From Candidatus Lactobacillus pullistercoris (GTDB lineage: Bacteria > Bacillota > Bacilli > Lactobacillales > Lactobacillaceae), in NCBI GenBank assembly GCA_018883635.1, contig JAHLFT010000076.1, positions 1 to 32,125 on the forward strand: a stretch of 32,125 bases of DNA. The letters are read 5' to 3'. Each line of letters starts with the position of its first letter. The stretch's first letter is position 1. The notes under the pieces are model-generated. The model was not told the origin of the DNA. It did not search any database and saw only the letters and a program-made list of their open reading frames with translations. Of this stretch, positions 14,698 to 24,252 are shown piece after piece. The position numbers were made by a program, and so were the translations under genes.

Positions 14698-15342
14698 GTG
14701 CAGCTGACCTTCAACTGATGTCAAATCACTCTTGCCATCATATTCAATAATGGCACCCAGTGCAGCAGTTAAGCCTTTAACGATATCCTCTAACGCCATA
14801 GATGGCATCTGTGGTTTATTCACCACTTGCTCAGGTAAAAATGGAATATGAATAAAACCTGCTTTAATTTTTGGAAAATACTTTTCCCGCATATACTGCA
14901 CTTGATAAAAAATATGGTTGCAGACATAAGTCCCGGCCGTATTAGAAACAGACGCGGGAATTCCTGAATCCCTAATTGCCTTAACTTCGGCTTTAATCGG
15001 CAACTGCGTAAAATAAGCTGCCGGGCCATCTTTTTGAATTTCTTCACCTAATGGCTGATAGCCCACATTATCTGGAATTCGTCCGTCATTAATATTAATT
15101 GCTACTCTTTCTGGAGTTAAACACGCTCTTCCACCAGCTTGACCAACATTTAATACATAGTCAGGTTGTTCCTCAATAATTTTCTTTTTCACTACTTCTG
15201 CAGATTTATTGAAAACAGTTGGAATTTCTAATTTAACAATCTTTACACCCTTTATTTCATCAGGCAATCTTTTGACAGCTTCTATTGCTGGATTAATTTT
15301 TTCGCCACCAAAAGGATCAAAACCAGTTACCAAAATTTTCAT
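14695..15342 (-). CDS. pcp: Pyrrolidone-carboxylate peptidase (pyroglutamyl peptidase I)
   Basis: 215 aa, the full length of family C15. A cytosolic cysteine peptidase that removes N-terminal pyroglutamate from peptides. The triad is visible: Glu78 in TPERVAIN, Cys141 in [14 protein letters not shown] and His165 in GFIHIPFLP. The N-terminus [14 protein letters not shown] is diagnostic. Preceded by a purine-rich SD (GGGAGG) and followed by a strong terminator. The CPBP protease gene lies 37 nt upstream in the same direction, so read-through from it is possible. In lactobacilli it belongs to the peptide-utilisation set. Confidence 0.97.
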   Translation of the reverse strand: MKILVTGFDPFGGEKINPAIEAVKRLPDEIKGVKIVKLEIPTVFNKSAEVVKKKIIEEQPDYVLNVGQAGGRACLTPERVAININDGRIPDNVGYQPLGEEIQKDGPAAYFTQLPIKAEVKAIRDSGIPASVSNTAGTYVCNHIFYQVQYMREKYFPKIKAGFIHIPFLPEQVVNKPQMPSMALEDIVKGLTAALGAIIEYDGKSDLTSVEGQLH

Positions 15343-15379
15343 ATACTTGCCTCCCTGAGAGATAGAGTTTCACGTGTAA

Positions 15380-16054
15380 CTATATCAAACTCATTGCATT
15401 ATTTAACATATGCGCAATCATTGAATAGCGTAGATCTTTAGTTTCCAGGTATACCCATCCTAGAATACAGCCCATTGCCCAATAAACGAAGATAAATTTA
15501 CTAAAGGAACTATCGTGAACATATGCGAACAAAAAGCCGCTGACAATAATACCAATCCACTTATTTGCTTTGGTTTTCTTTGTACAGAATGTGTTGAAAA
15601 ACATTCCTCTAAAAATAATTTCCTCACAGAATGGTCCAAAAAAGACAACTAACAAGTTAAACATCTTTCCACTCTGCTTAGCTAACTCATTTAATTCTTG
15701 TTGATTTTTGGGCTGAGTATTAGTTCCACCTACAATTTTAAAGATAATAATCTGCGAAATAATCAGAATTACAAAACCTAAAATAGCAATCCCTATTCTC
15801 TTCTTATCCCAGTGTGGTTCTTCATTAAAGTCCCAATAATTAACCTCTTTTAGTTGCCTTTTATATAGCCAAAGTAGAAGATACAAGACAATCACAGTTA
15901 TTAATGCCGTTACAAATACCTGTATTTGCAGTGTGAAGTGGAACTTTTGATGAACACTTTTAACATCAAAATAAAACACCTGAAGAACGGAATATAGTAT
16001 TAGCGCTATGATCGCTTCCGCAATATTTCCCCCATAAAAAAATATTTTTTTCAT
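15380..16054 (-). CDS. CPBP-family intramembrane metalloprotease (Abi)
   Basis: 224 aa, multiple transmembrane helices. The three CAAX/CPBP motifs are intact: EEIIFRGMFF (Glu-Glu-x3-Arg, about residue 144), FAYVHD (Phe-x3-His) and HMLNN (His-x3-Asn) near the C-terminus, which together bind the catalytic zinc in the membrane. In lactic acid bacteria such proteins are often linked to bacteriocin self-immunity or cell-surface processing; no bacteriocin gene is seen here. ATG 16054 follows a GGGGGG-rich SD. It is divergent from the YdcF-like gene and upstream of pcp. Confidence 0.9.
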   Translation of the reverse strand: MKKIFFYGGNIAEAIIALILYSVLQVFYFDVKSVHQKFHFTLQIQVFVTALITVIVLYLLLWLYKRQLKEVNYWDFNEEPHWDKKRIGIAILGFVILIISQIIIFKIVGGTNTQPKNQQELNELAKQSGKMFNLLVVFFGPFCEEIIFRGMFFNTFCTKKTKANKWIGIIVSGFLFAYVHDSSFSKFIFVYWAMGCILGWVYLETKDLRYSMIAHMLNNAMSLI

Positions 16055-16143
16055 CGCAATAAATCCCCCCTTATTTTGCTAGTAAAAATAGTAATGTCTT
16101 TATTATAATAGATGTGATTAAAAATAACTAAAGGGATGAGTAT

Positions 16144-17244
16144 ATGACTAGTTTTTTTAATTTTCTTGAGCAGAATCGGGGATTTAGCTACTATTCAATT
16201 GTTTTAACCATCTCTCTGATTATATTTTTAGTATGTTGGCTCAAGGAACCACGCCGCTTAATTAATGGTGTCTTTTTCACAATTTTTCTACTATTATTTG
16301 CGGGTTGGGTAACTATTTTAGTCTTTTCAACTAACCTGAAAACATTAAGAATGGCATACGGCGCGATTGTTTTGCTATTTTTTTTCTTGGTCTTTTTAAT
16401 AGTAGCCTTTTCGTGGGTCTTCTGTCTTTGGAATGCCTATTTCGTTTGGAAATACGAAAGCCACACCTTGCCTAATTTACTAACTCTAATTTTAGGTCTT
16501 GGCCTGATTGTTGTCTGGATTATCAGTCTACTTGGACCGGCTAAATACTTGCCACGCTGGTTAAATGTGTTATTAGTCGCTGCCCCAACCGTTGCTTTTT
16601 ATCTAGCGTTAATAATGTATAACTTCTTGGTAAACTCTGTTCTCTATCAATTCGTGCCACGCAGATACAAGCAAGATTATCTCATTGTTTTAGGTGCAGG
16701 TTTATTAAATGGAGAAAAAGTTACACCCCTTTTATCTAGAAGAATTAATCGGGCAATCCAATTTGCGCTAAAACAAAAAGCTAAGGGTCGCAAAATGCCT
16801 AAATTAATTATGTCTGGTGGACAAGGTAACGACGAAAAAGTATCTGAAGCACAGGCAATGGCTGATTATGCTATTAGTCGCGGAATCAGTCCTGACATGA
16901 TTTTACTTGAGGATCAATCAAAAAATACCTACCAAAATATGCTTTTTTCTAAAGAATTAGCTACTAAAGATTTTGGTAGTCCAGATTTTAGAGCAAAATT
17001 CTTCAGTAATAATTACCATATTTTCCGTGCTGGTCTTTATGCAAAAATAGCAGGATTAAACGTAAATGGCGTGGGTTGCTATACTCGCCTATATTTCCTG
17101 CCTAATGCAGTTATTCGTGAATTTGCCGGCGTGTTCGTTATGCATAAAAAGCGCCACGCAATTATCATTGGACTAATCATTTTGTTCTGCATCATTCAAG
17201 CAATTTTTGTGGCTCTTGGCCTTGAGAAATGGCAAATGATGTAA
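16144..17244 (+). CDS. YdcF/SanA-like DUF218 membrane protein
   Basis: 366 aa. Residues about 1-175 contain five or six membrane helices. A DUF218 domain follows (about 178-325) with the family blocks YLIVLGAGLLNGEKVTPLLSRR, KLIMSGGQGNDEKVSEAQAM, ILLEDQSKNTYQNM and FFSNNYHIFRA. A last helix lies at about 338-358. DUF218 proteins (E. coli SanA, YdcF) are linked to envelope integrity and may bind nucleotide-like or glycan substrates; the reaction is unknown. SD AAGGGATGAG precedes ATG 16144. The fused ABC gene follows 97 nt later with its own SD and may be co-transcribed. No terminator between them was seen. Confidence 0.87.
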   Translation: MTSFFNFLEQNRGFSYYSIVLTISLIIFLVCWLKEPRRLINGVFFTIFLLLFAGWVTILVFSTNLKTLRMAYGAIVLLFFFLVFLIVAFSWVFCLWNAYFVWKYESHTLPNLLTLILGLGLIVVWIISLLGPAKYLPRWLNVLLVAAPTVAFYLALIMYNFLVNSVLYQFVPRRYKQDYLIVLGAGLLNGEKVTPLLSRRINRAIQFALKQKAKGRKMPKLIMSGGQGNDEKVSEAQAMADYAISRGISPDMILLEDQSKNTYQNMLFSKELATKDFGSPDFRAKFFSNNYHIFRAGLYAKIAGLNVNGVGCYTRLYFLPNAVIREFAGVFVMHKKRHAIIIGLIILFCIIQAIFVALGLEKWQMM

Positions 17245-17340
17245 TTAAATTCTAATAAAGGTTAATTTGCAAACATGAAATCACATTAAGGTTGATGATA
17301 TACTAATCTTTAACTAATTATTTGTTAGAAAGGTTAAAGT

Positions 17341-19677
17341 ATGCTTCAACTAAAAGATATTCGAAAATCATATCACGTTGGAGACACCGTCACTCATGCT
17401 TTAGACGATGTCTCTATTTCTTTTCGCGATCAAGAATTCGTCGCTATTCTAGGACCAAGTGGTTCTGGTAAAACTACAATGTTAAATATTATTGGCGGTC
17501 TTGATCGTTATAATAGTGGTGATTTAATCATTAATGGTAAATCGACCAAAAATTTTAAAGAAACAGATTGGGACGCCTATCGAAATAATACAATTGGTTT
17601 TATCTTCCAAAATTACAATTTAATTTCTCACCTATCAATCATTGATAACGTGGAATTGGGAATGAATTTATCTGGTGTGCCAGCCAAAAAACAGCGCGAA
17701 AAAGCAATTCAAGCTCTGACAGAAGTCGGCTTAAAGGATCACATTAATAAAAATCCTAACCAATTATCCGGTGGACAAATGCAGCGAGTTGCCATCGCTA
17801 GAGCGATCGCCAATGATCCCGATATTTTGCTTTGTGATGAACCAACTGGAGCCTTAGATACTGAAACTTCAGTTCAAATCATGAAACTAATTAAGAAATT
17901 ATCCAAAAATCGATTAGTAATCATGGTAACCCACAACCCTGACTTAGCTAAGGAATATGCGACAAGAATTGTTAATTTCCAAGACGGAAAAATATTACAC
18001 GATTCTGATCAATATAAAGTTGATGAAATAAAAGAAAATTTTAGGTTAAAACGCACCAAGATGTCATATTGGAACGCCATTAAATTGAGTTTTACCAATA
18101 TTTTAACTAAAAAAGGGCGAACAATTTTAACAGCTTTTGCTTCTAGTATCGGAATTATTTCGATTGCTGTCGTACTTTCTATTTCAAACGGTTTTCAAAA
18201 ACAAATAGATACCACAATGAGTAAAGCGCTGGCTAAATATCCCGTCGCCATTACTCCGACAGCCACGGACATGAATGCTGTTCAAACAAGAAAAGCTTCT
18301 GACAAGAATGTTAAGAATCGCGGTTTTATTACTGCTAAAAAAGATCAGAGCGAACAAGCAACTCATAATAATAAATTAACTGAAGCCTACGTTAATTATG
18401 TGAAAAAGATCAATCCTAATTATGCTAACAACATTTCTTATCAACGTGCTGTTAACTTAAATTTACTTAGCAAAAAAGATGGACAAATTGACCGGGTGCA
18501 ATTTTCAAATAACGATCCTGACAGCAGTCAGAGTATGCAACAAATGCGCTCTCAAGCAATGAGCTCTGTCGGAATCGGCTCAAGTGTCTTCCCTACTACG
18601 CTTAATAAAAAGAAAGGCAACTTTTTAAAGCAAAATTATCAATTATTATCCGGCAATTGGCCAACTAAAACTACTGATTTGGTCCTAGTCACTGATAATA
18701 AAAATACGATCAATATCAACGCTTTGAAGAATTTAGGCTTTGATATTAAAAACGGGAAACAGCTTAAATTTAATAAGTTAATCGGAAAAGAATTTAGTAT
18801 TGTTCCTAATAATGATTATTATCAAAAAATACCTACAGGAATCTTTGTTCCAGGTAAAACAAATTCTCAAATGTACAATGCTGGAACAAAATTACATTTA
18901 GTAGGAATCATTAGACCTAAAAATGAAGATTCAATGGCACTTCTTTCAACGGGAATTGCCTACAGCGACAAGCTGTCTCAGAAAGTTGTCGATCAAAATA
19001 AGAATTCTGAAATCGTGACTGCTCAAAGAAGAAGTAACCGCAATGTCATGACCGGTCAAAATATTAATGCCACTGAGAAGAAACAATTAATGCAAGCTCT
19101 TGGTGGTACTAGCCTCCCAATCGGCATCATGATTTATCCAAATAATTTTGATTCAAAAGATAAAGTACTAGATTATCTTGATAAATGGAATAAAGGCAAA
19201 AGTAAAAAGAACCAGATCATTTATACAGATATGTCGAGTGCCGTTACAAGCATGACTGGTGGTTTATTAAACGGAATTACCGCAGTCCTTGTAGCCTTTG
19301 CTGCTATCTCATTAATTACTTCAATGATAATGATTGGTATTTTAACTTATACTTCTGTTCTTGAAAGAACTAAAGAAATCGGTGTTCTTAAGGCTCTTGG
19401 AGCTCGGAAGCGTGATATTACTCGCGTTTTCGATGCCGAAACCTTTATTCTAGGAATTTTCTCTGGTGTGTTAGGTGTAGGAATCGGCTATTTATTAACA
19501 TTCCCAATTAACTCAGTCATTTACAAGATAACTGATTTAGCAAATGTTGCACAATTAGATCCAGTTGCTGCACTAATTTTAATCATCATTTCAACCATCT
19601 TAACTTTGATTGGTGGACACATTCCTGCAAGAATTGCCGCTAAGAAAGATGCTGCAATTGCCCTTAGAAGTGAATAA
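17341..19677 (+). CDS. Fused MacB/FtsX-type ABC transporter (ATPase plus permease)
   Basis: 778 aa. N-terminal ATPase (about 1-225): Walker [11 protein letters not shown]-loop FIFQNYNLI, signature [14 protein letters not shown], Walker B LLCDEP and switch His in VMVTHNP; this is the LolD/SalX type. After a linker starting [11 protein letters not shown], helix 1 (about 262-285) is followed by an extracellular domain of about 350 residues, then the FtsX helices with [22 protein letters not shown] (about 678-700) and two more helices. MacB-like pumps push peptides, toxins or lipoprotein-type cargo outward by mechanotransmission rather than carrying it through the membrane. Here both halves are one polypeptide. 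Cargo unknown; antimicrobial-peptide resistance is possible. SD GAAAGG before ATG 17341. Confidence 0.92.
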   Translation: MLQLKDIRKSYHVGDTVTHALDDVSISFRDQEFVAILGPSGSGKTTMLNIIGGLDRYNSGDLIINGKSTKNFKETDWDAYRNNTIGFIFQNYNLISHLSIIDNVELGMNLSGVPAKKQREKAIQALTEVGLKDHINKNPNQLSGGQMQRVAIARAIANDPDILLCDEPTGALDTETSVQIMKLIKKLSKNRLVIMVTHNPDLAKEYATRIVNFQDGKILHDSDQYKVDEIKENFRLKRTKMSYWNAIKLSFTNILTKKGRTILTAFASSIGIISIAVVLSISNGFQKQIDTTMSKALAKYPVAITPTATDMNAVQTRKASDKNVKNRGFITAKKDQSEQATHNNKLTEAYVNYVKKINPNYANNISYQRAVNLNLLSKKDGQIDRVQFSNNDPDSSQSMQQMRSQAMSSVGIGSSVFPTTLNKKKGNFLKQNYQLLSGNWPTKTTDLVLVTDNKNTININALKNLGFDIKNGKQLKFNKLIGKEFSIVPNNDYYQKIPTGIFVPGKTNSQMYNAGTKLHLVGIIRPKNEDSMALLSTGIAYSDKLSQKVVDQNKNSEIVTAQRRSNRNVMTGQNINATEKKQLMQALGGTSLPIGIMIYPNNFDSKDKVLDYLDKWNKGKSKKNQIIYTDMSSAVTSMTGGLLNGITAVLVAFAAISLITSMIMIGILTYTSVLERTKEIGVLKALGARKRDITRVFDAETFILGIFSGVLGVGIGYLLTFPINSVIYKITDLANVAQLDPVAALILIIISTILTLIGGHIPARIAAKKDAAIALRSE

Positions 19678-19778
19678 TTCATCTTTTATTAATTTTAAAT
19701 TATTTATATATAATAATTATTCAAAAGCATTAACTTGGAATAGCAAATAACCTAAAATAGTAATTGAATATCTTCAAT

Positions 19779-19818
19779 AAAAAAGATCGCCCCTTCAAAT
19801 TGAAAGGACGATCTTTTT
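19779..19818. terminator. Bidirectional terminator
   Basis: AAAAAGATCG-cc-CCTT/AAGG-ac-GATCTTTTT between the converging ABC and aldo/keto reductase genes. Confidence 0.88.
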
Positions 19819-19830
19819 AAATACATAAAT

Positions 19831-20652
19831 TCAGATCATATCTAAAGGCTCTTTTTTGGTAGGTTGAGGGAAGTCCGCATTAATCAATCGTAATTCATCT
19901 TCACTCAACTGAATATCTTGTGCAGCCAAATTATCTTTTACGTGGCTTACTTTCCCTGCTTTTGGAATCGATAAAATTTTTCCATTTCTTAATACCCAGG
20001 CCAGCATGATTTGATGCGGTGTAGCACCATGCGCACGCGCAACTTCTTTTAAATTGTGAGTAATCCTGATGCTATCACCTTTGCCTGAATTAAATGGTGA
20101 ATATCCAATAAAGTTAACATGTTTTTTCTCTTGCCATGGTAATAAATCATATTCCACACCACGATGATCCAAATTATACAAATCTTCATTAGCAAAACAC
20201 TTTTTCCCATCAGGCAAAGAAAATAATTCCTTCATATCATCGGTATCAAAATTGGAAACGCCCCAATTCTTGATAAGACCTTCTTTTTTTAATTCTTCTA
20301 GGCCTCTAATAGTATCAGACAAACGGTGACTACCCCGCCAATGAAGCAAGTATAAATCTAAGTAATCTGTCTTCAATCTTTTTAAACTAGCTTCCAAACT
20401 TTTTCGTTCAAGTCCTGGCGTAGCATGATATGGATAAAACTTCGAAATTAAATATACTTTTGTTCGATCATAGCCTTCAAGTGCTTGTCCAATAAGGCTT
20501 TCGCTTTTTCCTTCACCATACATCTCGGCAGTATCAATAATCGAAATTCCATTATCTAGACCATATCTAATTGCTGAAATTTCATCTTTTTTCTTTTGGG
20601 GATCTTCTCCCATATTCCAAGTTCCCATTCCTAAGCCTGTTATATCCATCAT
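19831..20652 (-). CDS. Aldo/keto reductase
   Basis: About 273 aa, NAD(P)H-dependent oxidoreductase with a TIM-barrel fold. The AKR tetrad is visible: Asp and Tyr in DTAEMYGEG, Lys in LISKFYP and His in LLHWRG; the cofactor-binding end has IPKAGKVSHVKDNLAA. It resembles the YeaE/DkgA-like bacterial group acting on aldehydes or methylglyoxal; the real substrate is unknown. Start: GTG 20658, ATG 20652 and ATG 20649 are in frame; GAGGTG overlaps the GTG, so one of the ATGs is used, and I give 20652. Divergent from nagB, so it may share the NagR-type control region, but its own promoter is not clear. Confidence 0.9.
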   Translation of the reverse strand: MMDITGLGMGTWNMGEDPQKKKDEISAIRYGLDNGISIIDTAEMYGEGKSESLIGQALEGYDRTKVYLISKFYPYHATPGLERKSLEASLKRLKTDYLDLYLLHWRGSHRLSDTIRGLEELKKEGLIKNWGVSNFDTDDMKELFSLPDGKKCFANEDLYNLDHRGVEYDLLPWQEKKHVNFIGYSPFNSGKGDSIRITHNLKEVARAHGATPHQIMLAWVLRNGKILSIPKAGKVSHVKDNLAAQDIQLSEDELRLINADFPQPTKKEPLDMI

Positions 20653-20686
20653 TTTCACCTCACTTAAATTCTACTACATTTTTAAT

Positions 20687-20716
20687 TTGACAAAATGGCA
20701 TAGACCATTTTATAAT
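20687..20716 (+). promoter_or_regulatory. nagB promoter
   Basis: Consensus TTGACA (20687-20692), 18-nt spacer, perfect TATAAT (20711-20716), then GGAGGG SD and ATG 20749. Confidence 0.87.
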
Positions 20717-20727
20717 GGACTAGACCA
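20696..20727 (+). promoter_or_regulatory. Two NagR/DasR-like operators at the nagB promoter
   Basis: TGGCATAGACCA (20696-20707) lies in the promoter spacer and TGGACTAGACCA (20716-20727) starts in the -10 box. Both closely match the TGGTCTAGACCA palindrome bound by GntR-family NagR/YvoA/DasR, which is released by amino-sugar phosphates. Spacing of 20 bp puts the two sites on nearly the same DNA face. nagB is therefore probably induced by GlcNAc or glucosamine; the regulator gene is outside this window. Confidence 0.8.
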
Positions 20728-20748
20728 GCAAATAAGGAGGGAATTATT

Positions 20749-21468
20749 ATGAAAGTTATAGTTGTAAAAGATAAAGTTATTGGTGGGGCAAAAGCATTTG
20801 AAATTTTTAGTGATGGAATTAAAAAAGGTGCTAAAGTACTTGGCTTAGCTACAGGATCTTCACCTCTTACCCTCTACAGTAATATGGTTAACAGTGATTT
20901 AAACTTTGAAGATTTAATTAGTATTAACCTTGACGAATACGTTGGCTTAAGTCCATATAATGACCAAAGTTATCACTACTTCATGGAACAAAACTTATTT
21001 TCTAAGAAACCATTTAAAAAGTCTTACGTTCCAGACGGAACAACTGATGATGTAGCTGCTACTTGCAAAGCATACGATGAAATCATCAAGAAGCACCCAA
21101 TCGACATTCAATTATTAGGAATTGGTCGTAACGGCCACATTGCCTTTAACGAACCAGGAACTTCTTTTGACTCAACAACTCACGAAGTTAAGTTGACAGA
21201 AAATACTATTAAAGCAAATTCTCGCTTCTTTGACACAATTGATGAAGTACCTAAGAATGCAATTTGTATGGGAATCGCAAACATTATGTCTGCTAAGAAG
21301 ATCGTGTTACTCGCTTTTGGTGAAAAGAAAGCTGATGCAATTAAGAAGACAATTGAAGGTGAAGTTACTGAAGAAGTACCTGCATCTGTTTTGCAAAAAC
21401 ACCCAGATGTAACTATCATTTGTGATGAAGCTGCTGCACAAAAGTTAGATGACAAATACAAGAATTAG
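20749..21468 (+). CDS. nagB: Glucosamine-6-phosphate deaminase
   Basis: 239 aa, the short Gram-positive form without the allosteric tail of the E. coli enzyme. Converts glucosamine-6-P to fructose-6-P plus ammonia, feeding amino sugars into glycolysis. Motifs: [10 protein letters not shown] for phosphate binding, catalytic Asp62 in SINLDEYVG, and [14 protein letters not shown] with His130 and Glu135. The SD GGAGG is strong and the promoter carries two NagR-like operators. Monocistronic: a terminator follows directly and the deoxynucleoside kinase pair has a separate leader. Confidence 0.97.
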   Translation: MKVIVVKDKVIGGAKAFEIFSDGIKKGAKVLGLATGSSPLTLYSNMVNSDLNFEDLISINLDEYVGLSPYNDQSYHYFMEQNLFSKKPFKKSYVPDGTTDDVAATCKAYDEIIKKHPIDIQLLGIGRNGHIAFNEPGTSFDSTTHEVKLTENTIKANSRFFDTIDEVPKNAICMGIANIMSAKKIVLLAFGEKKADAIKKTIEGEVTEEVPASVLQKHPDVTIICDEAAAQKLDDKYKN

Positions 21469-21498
21469 TAAGTAATAAATAAAGATATAGTTATAAAA

Positions 21499-21535
21499 AA
21501 AGAAGTTAAGTAGAAATTACTTAACTTCTTTTTGC
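21499..21535 (+). terminator. nagB terminator
   Basis: AGAAGTTAAGTA-gaaa-TTACTTAACTTCT followed by TTTT. Confidence 0.9.
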
Positions 21536-21701
21536 TATATATTGCATACAATTTTTCAATTCATTTCTATCCGAAAATTTATTCTCAATATACAAAATGA
21601 CTTGACTTTTCTGAGTAAAATTAAATTAAAAAAGTTCTTGTAGCCCACTATATCTCGTATTAAACTAGTAAATGTTCTATATATTGTATTTAAGAAAGAA
21701 T

Positions 21702-22349
21702 GTGATTCAAGTTATTGTATTGAGTGGGCCAATTGGAGCCGGTAAATCCAGTTTAACTAGTATTTTAGCTGAACATTTAGGTACTCAAGCTTTCTATGAA
21801 GGTGTCGATAACAACCCTGTCTTACCTCTTTACTACAAAGACATGAAGCGTTACACCTTCTTGCTTAATACTTACCTACTTAACCACCGTTTAGCGCAAA
21901 TTAACCAAGCAATTCAAGAAAAAAATAGTGTTTCCGATCGTTCAATCTATGAAGATGCACTCTTTTTCAAGATGAATGCTGATAGCAAAGTAGCTGATCC
22001 AACCGAATTTAAGATCTATGATAATTTACTTGAAAATATGATGGAAGAAACTCCAGGCAATCCAAGTAAAAAACCAGATTTATTAATTTATATTCATGTT
22101 TCTTTGGATACAATGCTTGCACGAATCAAAAAACGTGGACGTTCTTTTGAACAAATTTCAAGCGATCCAAGTTTAAAAGATTACTATGCAAGATTACTTA
22201 GATACTATGAACCATGGTATGAAAACTACGATGCATCCCCTAAGATGGAAATTAACGGTGATAAGCTTGATTTTGTTGTAGATGAAGATGCTAAAAAAGA
22301 AGTTTTGAGCGAAATTGATAATAAATTGCGCGATATAGGCAATTTGTAA
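21702..22349 (+). CDS. dgk: Deoxynucleoside kinase, deoxyguanosine kinase-type subunit
   Basis: About 215 aa. P-loop GPIGAGKSS near the N-terminus, the DRS motif ([13 protein letters not shown]) of deoxyribonucleoside kinases, and the LID arginines in [11 protein letters not shown]. Phosphorylates deoxynucleosides for salvage. It matches the L. acidophilus deoxyguanosine kinase as I remember it, which works as a heterodimer with deoxyadenosine kinase encoded next door; exact specificity is inferred. Start: I prefer GTG 21702 ([10 protein letters not shown]), equivalent to the start of the neighbour; ATG 21672 is in frame but has no SD and adds ten residues the family lacks. The second gene follows after 19 nt. 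Confidence 0.88.
   Translation: MIQVIVLSGPIGAGKSSLTSILAEHLGTQAFYEGVDNNPVLPLYYKDMKRYTFLLNTYLLNHRLAQINQAIQEKNSVSDRSIYEDALFFKMNADSKVADPTEFKIYDNLLENMMEETPGNPSKKPDLLIYIHVSLDTMLARIKKRGRSFEQISSDPSLKDYYARLLRYYEPWYENYDASPKMEINGDKLDFVVDEDAKKEVLSEIDNKLRDIGNL
21726..21757 (+). repeat. 32-bp exact repeat shared by dgk and dak (copy 1)
   Basis: The P-loop-coding stretch at 21726-21757 is identical at every base, including third positions, to 22390-22421, although the genes differ clearly elsewhere. This points to gene conversion or a recent shared segment. Confidence 0.85.
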
Positions 22350-22368
22350 AAAACGAAGAAGGATCGTG

Positions 22369-23055
22369 ATGACAGTTATTGTATTAAGCGGGCCAATTGG
22401 AGCCGGTAAATCCAGTTTAACAGGTATATTATCTAAATATTTGGGTACTAAGCCTTTCTATGAAAGTGTTGAAGATAACCCAGTTTTGCCATTATTTTAT
22501 GCAGATCCTGAAAAATATGCATTTTTACTTCAGGTATATTTCTTAAATACACGTTTTCACAGTATTAAAGCCGCACTAACCGACGACAATAATGTACTTG
22601 ACCGTTCAATTTATGAAGATGCATTATTCTTCCAAATGAACGCAGATATCGGACGTGCGACTAAAGAAGAAGTAGATACATATTATGAACTTTTACATAA
22701 TATGATGGGCGAACTTGATCGGATGCCAAAGAAGAATCCTGATCTACTTGTTCATATTAATGTTTCATATGACACGATGATTAAGCGAATTCAGAAACGT
22801 GGTCGTCCATATGAACAATTAAGTTACGATGCAACACTAGAAGACTATTACAAGCGTCTGTTGCGCTACTACAAGCCATGGTATGAGAAGTATGACTATT
22901 CACCTAAGATGGAAATAGACGGCGACAAGCTTGATTTTATGTCTTCTGAAGAAGATCGACAAATAGTACTTGATAAAATTGTTGATAAATTAAAATCAGT
23001 CGGTAAATTACCGCTTGATTGGGATAAATCCACTGATATTCAAATTGAAGCATAA
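22369..23055 (+). CDS. dak: Deoxynucleoside kinase, deoxyadenosine kinase-type subunit
   Basis: 228 aa from ATG 22369 with AAGGA upstream. Same family as the preceding gene: P-loop [29 protein letters not shown], and LID RIQKRGRPYEQLS. Closely resembles the deoxyadenosine kinase partner of L. acidophilus. In that species the subunits form dAK/dGK heterodimers whose activities respond to each other's substrates (established for the family). The C-terminus runs about 13 residues beyond the homologues I recall (GKLPLDWDKSTDIQIEA). Overall identity with dgk indicates tandem duplication. A GC-rich terminator follows at once. Confidence 0.9.
   Translation: MTVIVLSGPIGAGKSSLTGILSKYLGTKPFYESVEDNPVLPLFYADPEKYAFLLQVYFLNTRFHSIKAALTDDNNVLDRSIYEDALFFQMNADIGRATKEEVDTYYELLHNMMGELDRMPKKNPDLLVHINVSYDTMIKRIQKRGRPYEQLSYDATLEDYYKRLLRYYKPWYEKYDYSPKMEIDGDKLDFMSSEEDRQIVLDKIVDKLKSVGKLPLDWDKSTDIQIEA
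22390..22421 (+). repeat. 32-bp exact repeat shared by dgk and dak (copy 2)
   Basis: Second copy of the P-loop-coding block described at 21726-21757. Homologous recombination between the copies would delete 664 bp and fuse the two genes in frame-compatible positions. Confidence 0.85.
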
Positions 23056-23056
23056 G

Positions 23057-23082
23057 AAAAAGGCCCTTGTGGGCCTTTTTTA
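23057..23082 (+). terminator. Terminator after dak
   Basis: AAAAAGGCCC-ttgt-GGGCCTTTTTT. Confidence 0.92.
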
Positions 23083-23104
23083 ATACAAAAATTGAGGATC
23101 ACTT

Positions 23105-24211
23105 ATGAAAATCACTGCAGCTCACTTATTCAAAATAAATTTACCACTACTATTCCCCGTAAAAACTAGCTACGGTCAATTAAAAACCAAGGATTTTATT
23201 CTACTAGAATTAACAAATGATTCTGGACTCAAAGGTTACGGTGAATGTTCCGCTTTTTCCATCCCTTTTTATACAGAAGAATTTCGCGATGGTGCATACT
23301 CCCTACTGCAAAAGCAATTAATCCCCGCCTTACTCCGACAAGAACTTCTAAAGCCCGAAGACGTTTGGCAATTATATCAAGGGATTAAGCGTAATAATAT
23401 GGCAAAATCTGCTGTTGATAATGCTGTATGGGACCTTTTTGCTCAAGAAGAAAAACAATCCTTGTCCCACTCGCTTGGCGGAAACAAGACCGAAATTGAG
23501 GCTGGAATCAGTCTTGGCATCCAATCATCCCCGCAAAAATTGATTGACCTAGTACAAAAAGCTCTTCATAAAGGTTATCGCCGCATCAAAATCAAAATAA
23601 TGCCTGGTCGCGATTATGACTACATCGCAGCTGTCAGAGGTAAGTTCCCTGATATCATGCTCATGGCAGATGCAAATTGCGCCTACAGCTTAAAGGACAT
23701 CGATTTCTTTAAACGTTTGGATAAATTTAACCTGTTAATGATTGAACAGCCACTAGAACCAGGCGATCTCATTCACCATGCAAAATTACAAACAAACATC
23801 ACAACTCCAATTTGTTTAGATGAAAGTATCAATTCTTTAAGTGATGCCAAAGCGATGTTTGAACTTGGTAGCGGGAAGATTATTAACATCAAAGTAAGTA
23901 AAGTTGGTGGTTTAACTCAAGCAAAAGCAATCCAAAAATTTGCACTAGCCCACAATATTCCGTGCTGGTGTGGTGGAATGTATAGCTCTGGTGTCGCGCG
24001 TGCAGTTGATTTGGCTGCTGCCAGCTTACCAGGATACACTTTGCCTAATGATATCTCTGCTTCTTCGCATTATTTTAAAAATGATATTATTTCTCCCGAA
24101 ATAAATCTGGAAAATGGCAAATTACAGGTACCAACAGGAAACGGCATCGGTGTAAAACTTAACTGGCAAATTATTAATAAATATACGATTAAAGAAAATC
24201 AAGTATATTAA
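23105..24211 (+). CDS. Enolase-superfamily enzyme: N-acylamino acid racemase / o-succinylbenzoate synthase-like
   Basis: 368 aa of the muconate-lactonizing-enzyme subgroup. The N-terminal capping domain (about 1-125) is followed by a TIM barrel with Lys162 and Lys164 (RIKIKIMPG), metal ligands Asp189 (MADANCAYS), Glu214 (MIEQPL) and Asp239 (CLDES), and catalytic Lys263/266 (NIKVSKVGG). Databases tend to call such proteins MenC, but no menaquinone genes are nearby, and many Gram-positive members racemise N-acyl or N-succinyl amino acids; that is the more likely role here. SD GAGGAT precedes ATG 23105. Monocistronic between two terminators. Confidence 0.87.
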   Translation: MKITAAHLFKINLPLLFPVKTSYGQLKTKDFILLELTNDSGLKGYGECSAFSIPFYTEEFRDGAYSLLQKQLIPALLRQELLKPEDVWQLYQGIKRNNMAKSAVDNAVWDLFAQEEKQSLSHSLGGNKTEIEAGISLGIQSSPQKLIDLVQKALHKGYRRIKIKIMPGRDYDYIAAVRGKFPDIMLMADANCAYSLKDIDFFKRLDKFNLLMIEQPLEPGDLIHHAKLQTNITTPICLDESINSLSDAKAMFELGSGKIINIKVSKVGGLTQAKAIQKFALAHNIPCWCGGMYSSGVARAVDLAAASLPGYTLPNDISASSHYFKNDIISPEINLENGKLQVPTGNGIGVKLNWQIINKYTIKENQVY

Positions 24212-24235
24212 AAAGGACCTTATGGTCCCTTTTTG
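24209..24235. terminator. Terminator after the enolase-superfamily gene
   Basis: AAAAAGGACC-ttat-GGTCCCTTTTT. Placed between converging genes; A-run on the left lets it work in both directions. Confidence 0.87.
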
Positions 24236-24252
24236 TATAGTTATTAGTTTTA

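Noticed and set aside
13592..14700. Search for a short hydrophobic pheromone (SHP) gene beside the Rgg-like regulator
   Set aside because: No short ORF with SD, basic start and hydrophobic C-terminus was found in the flanking gaps; the peptide-sensing role remains unsupported.
15367..15380. Near-palindrome GTTTCACGTGTAAC before pcp
   Set aside because: Imperfect and overlapping the upstream stop codon; too little to call an operator.
23105..24211. menC, menaquinone biosynthesis
   Set aside because: Sequence fits the OSBS/NAAAR family but no other men genes are present in the window, so a menaquinone role is not supported.
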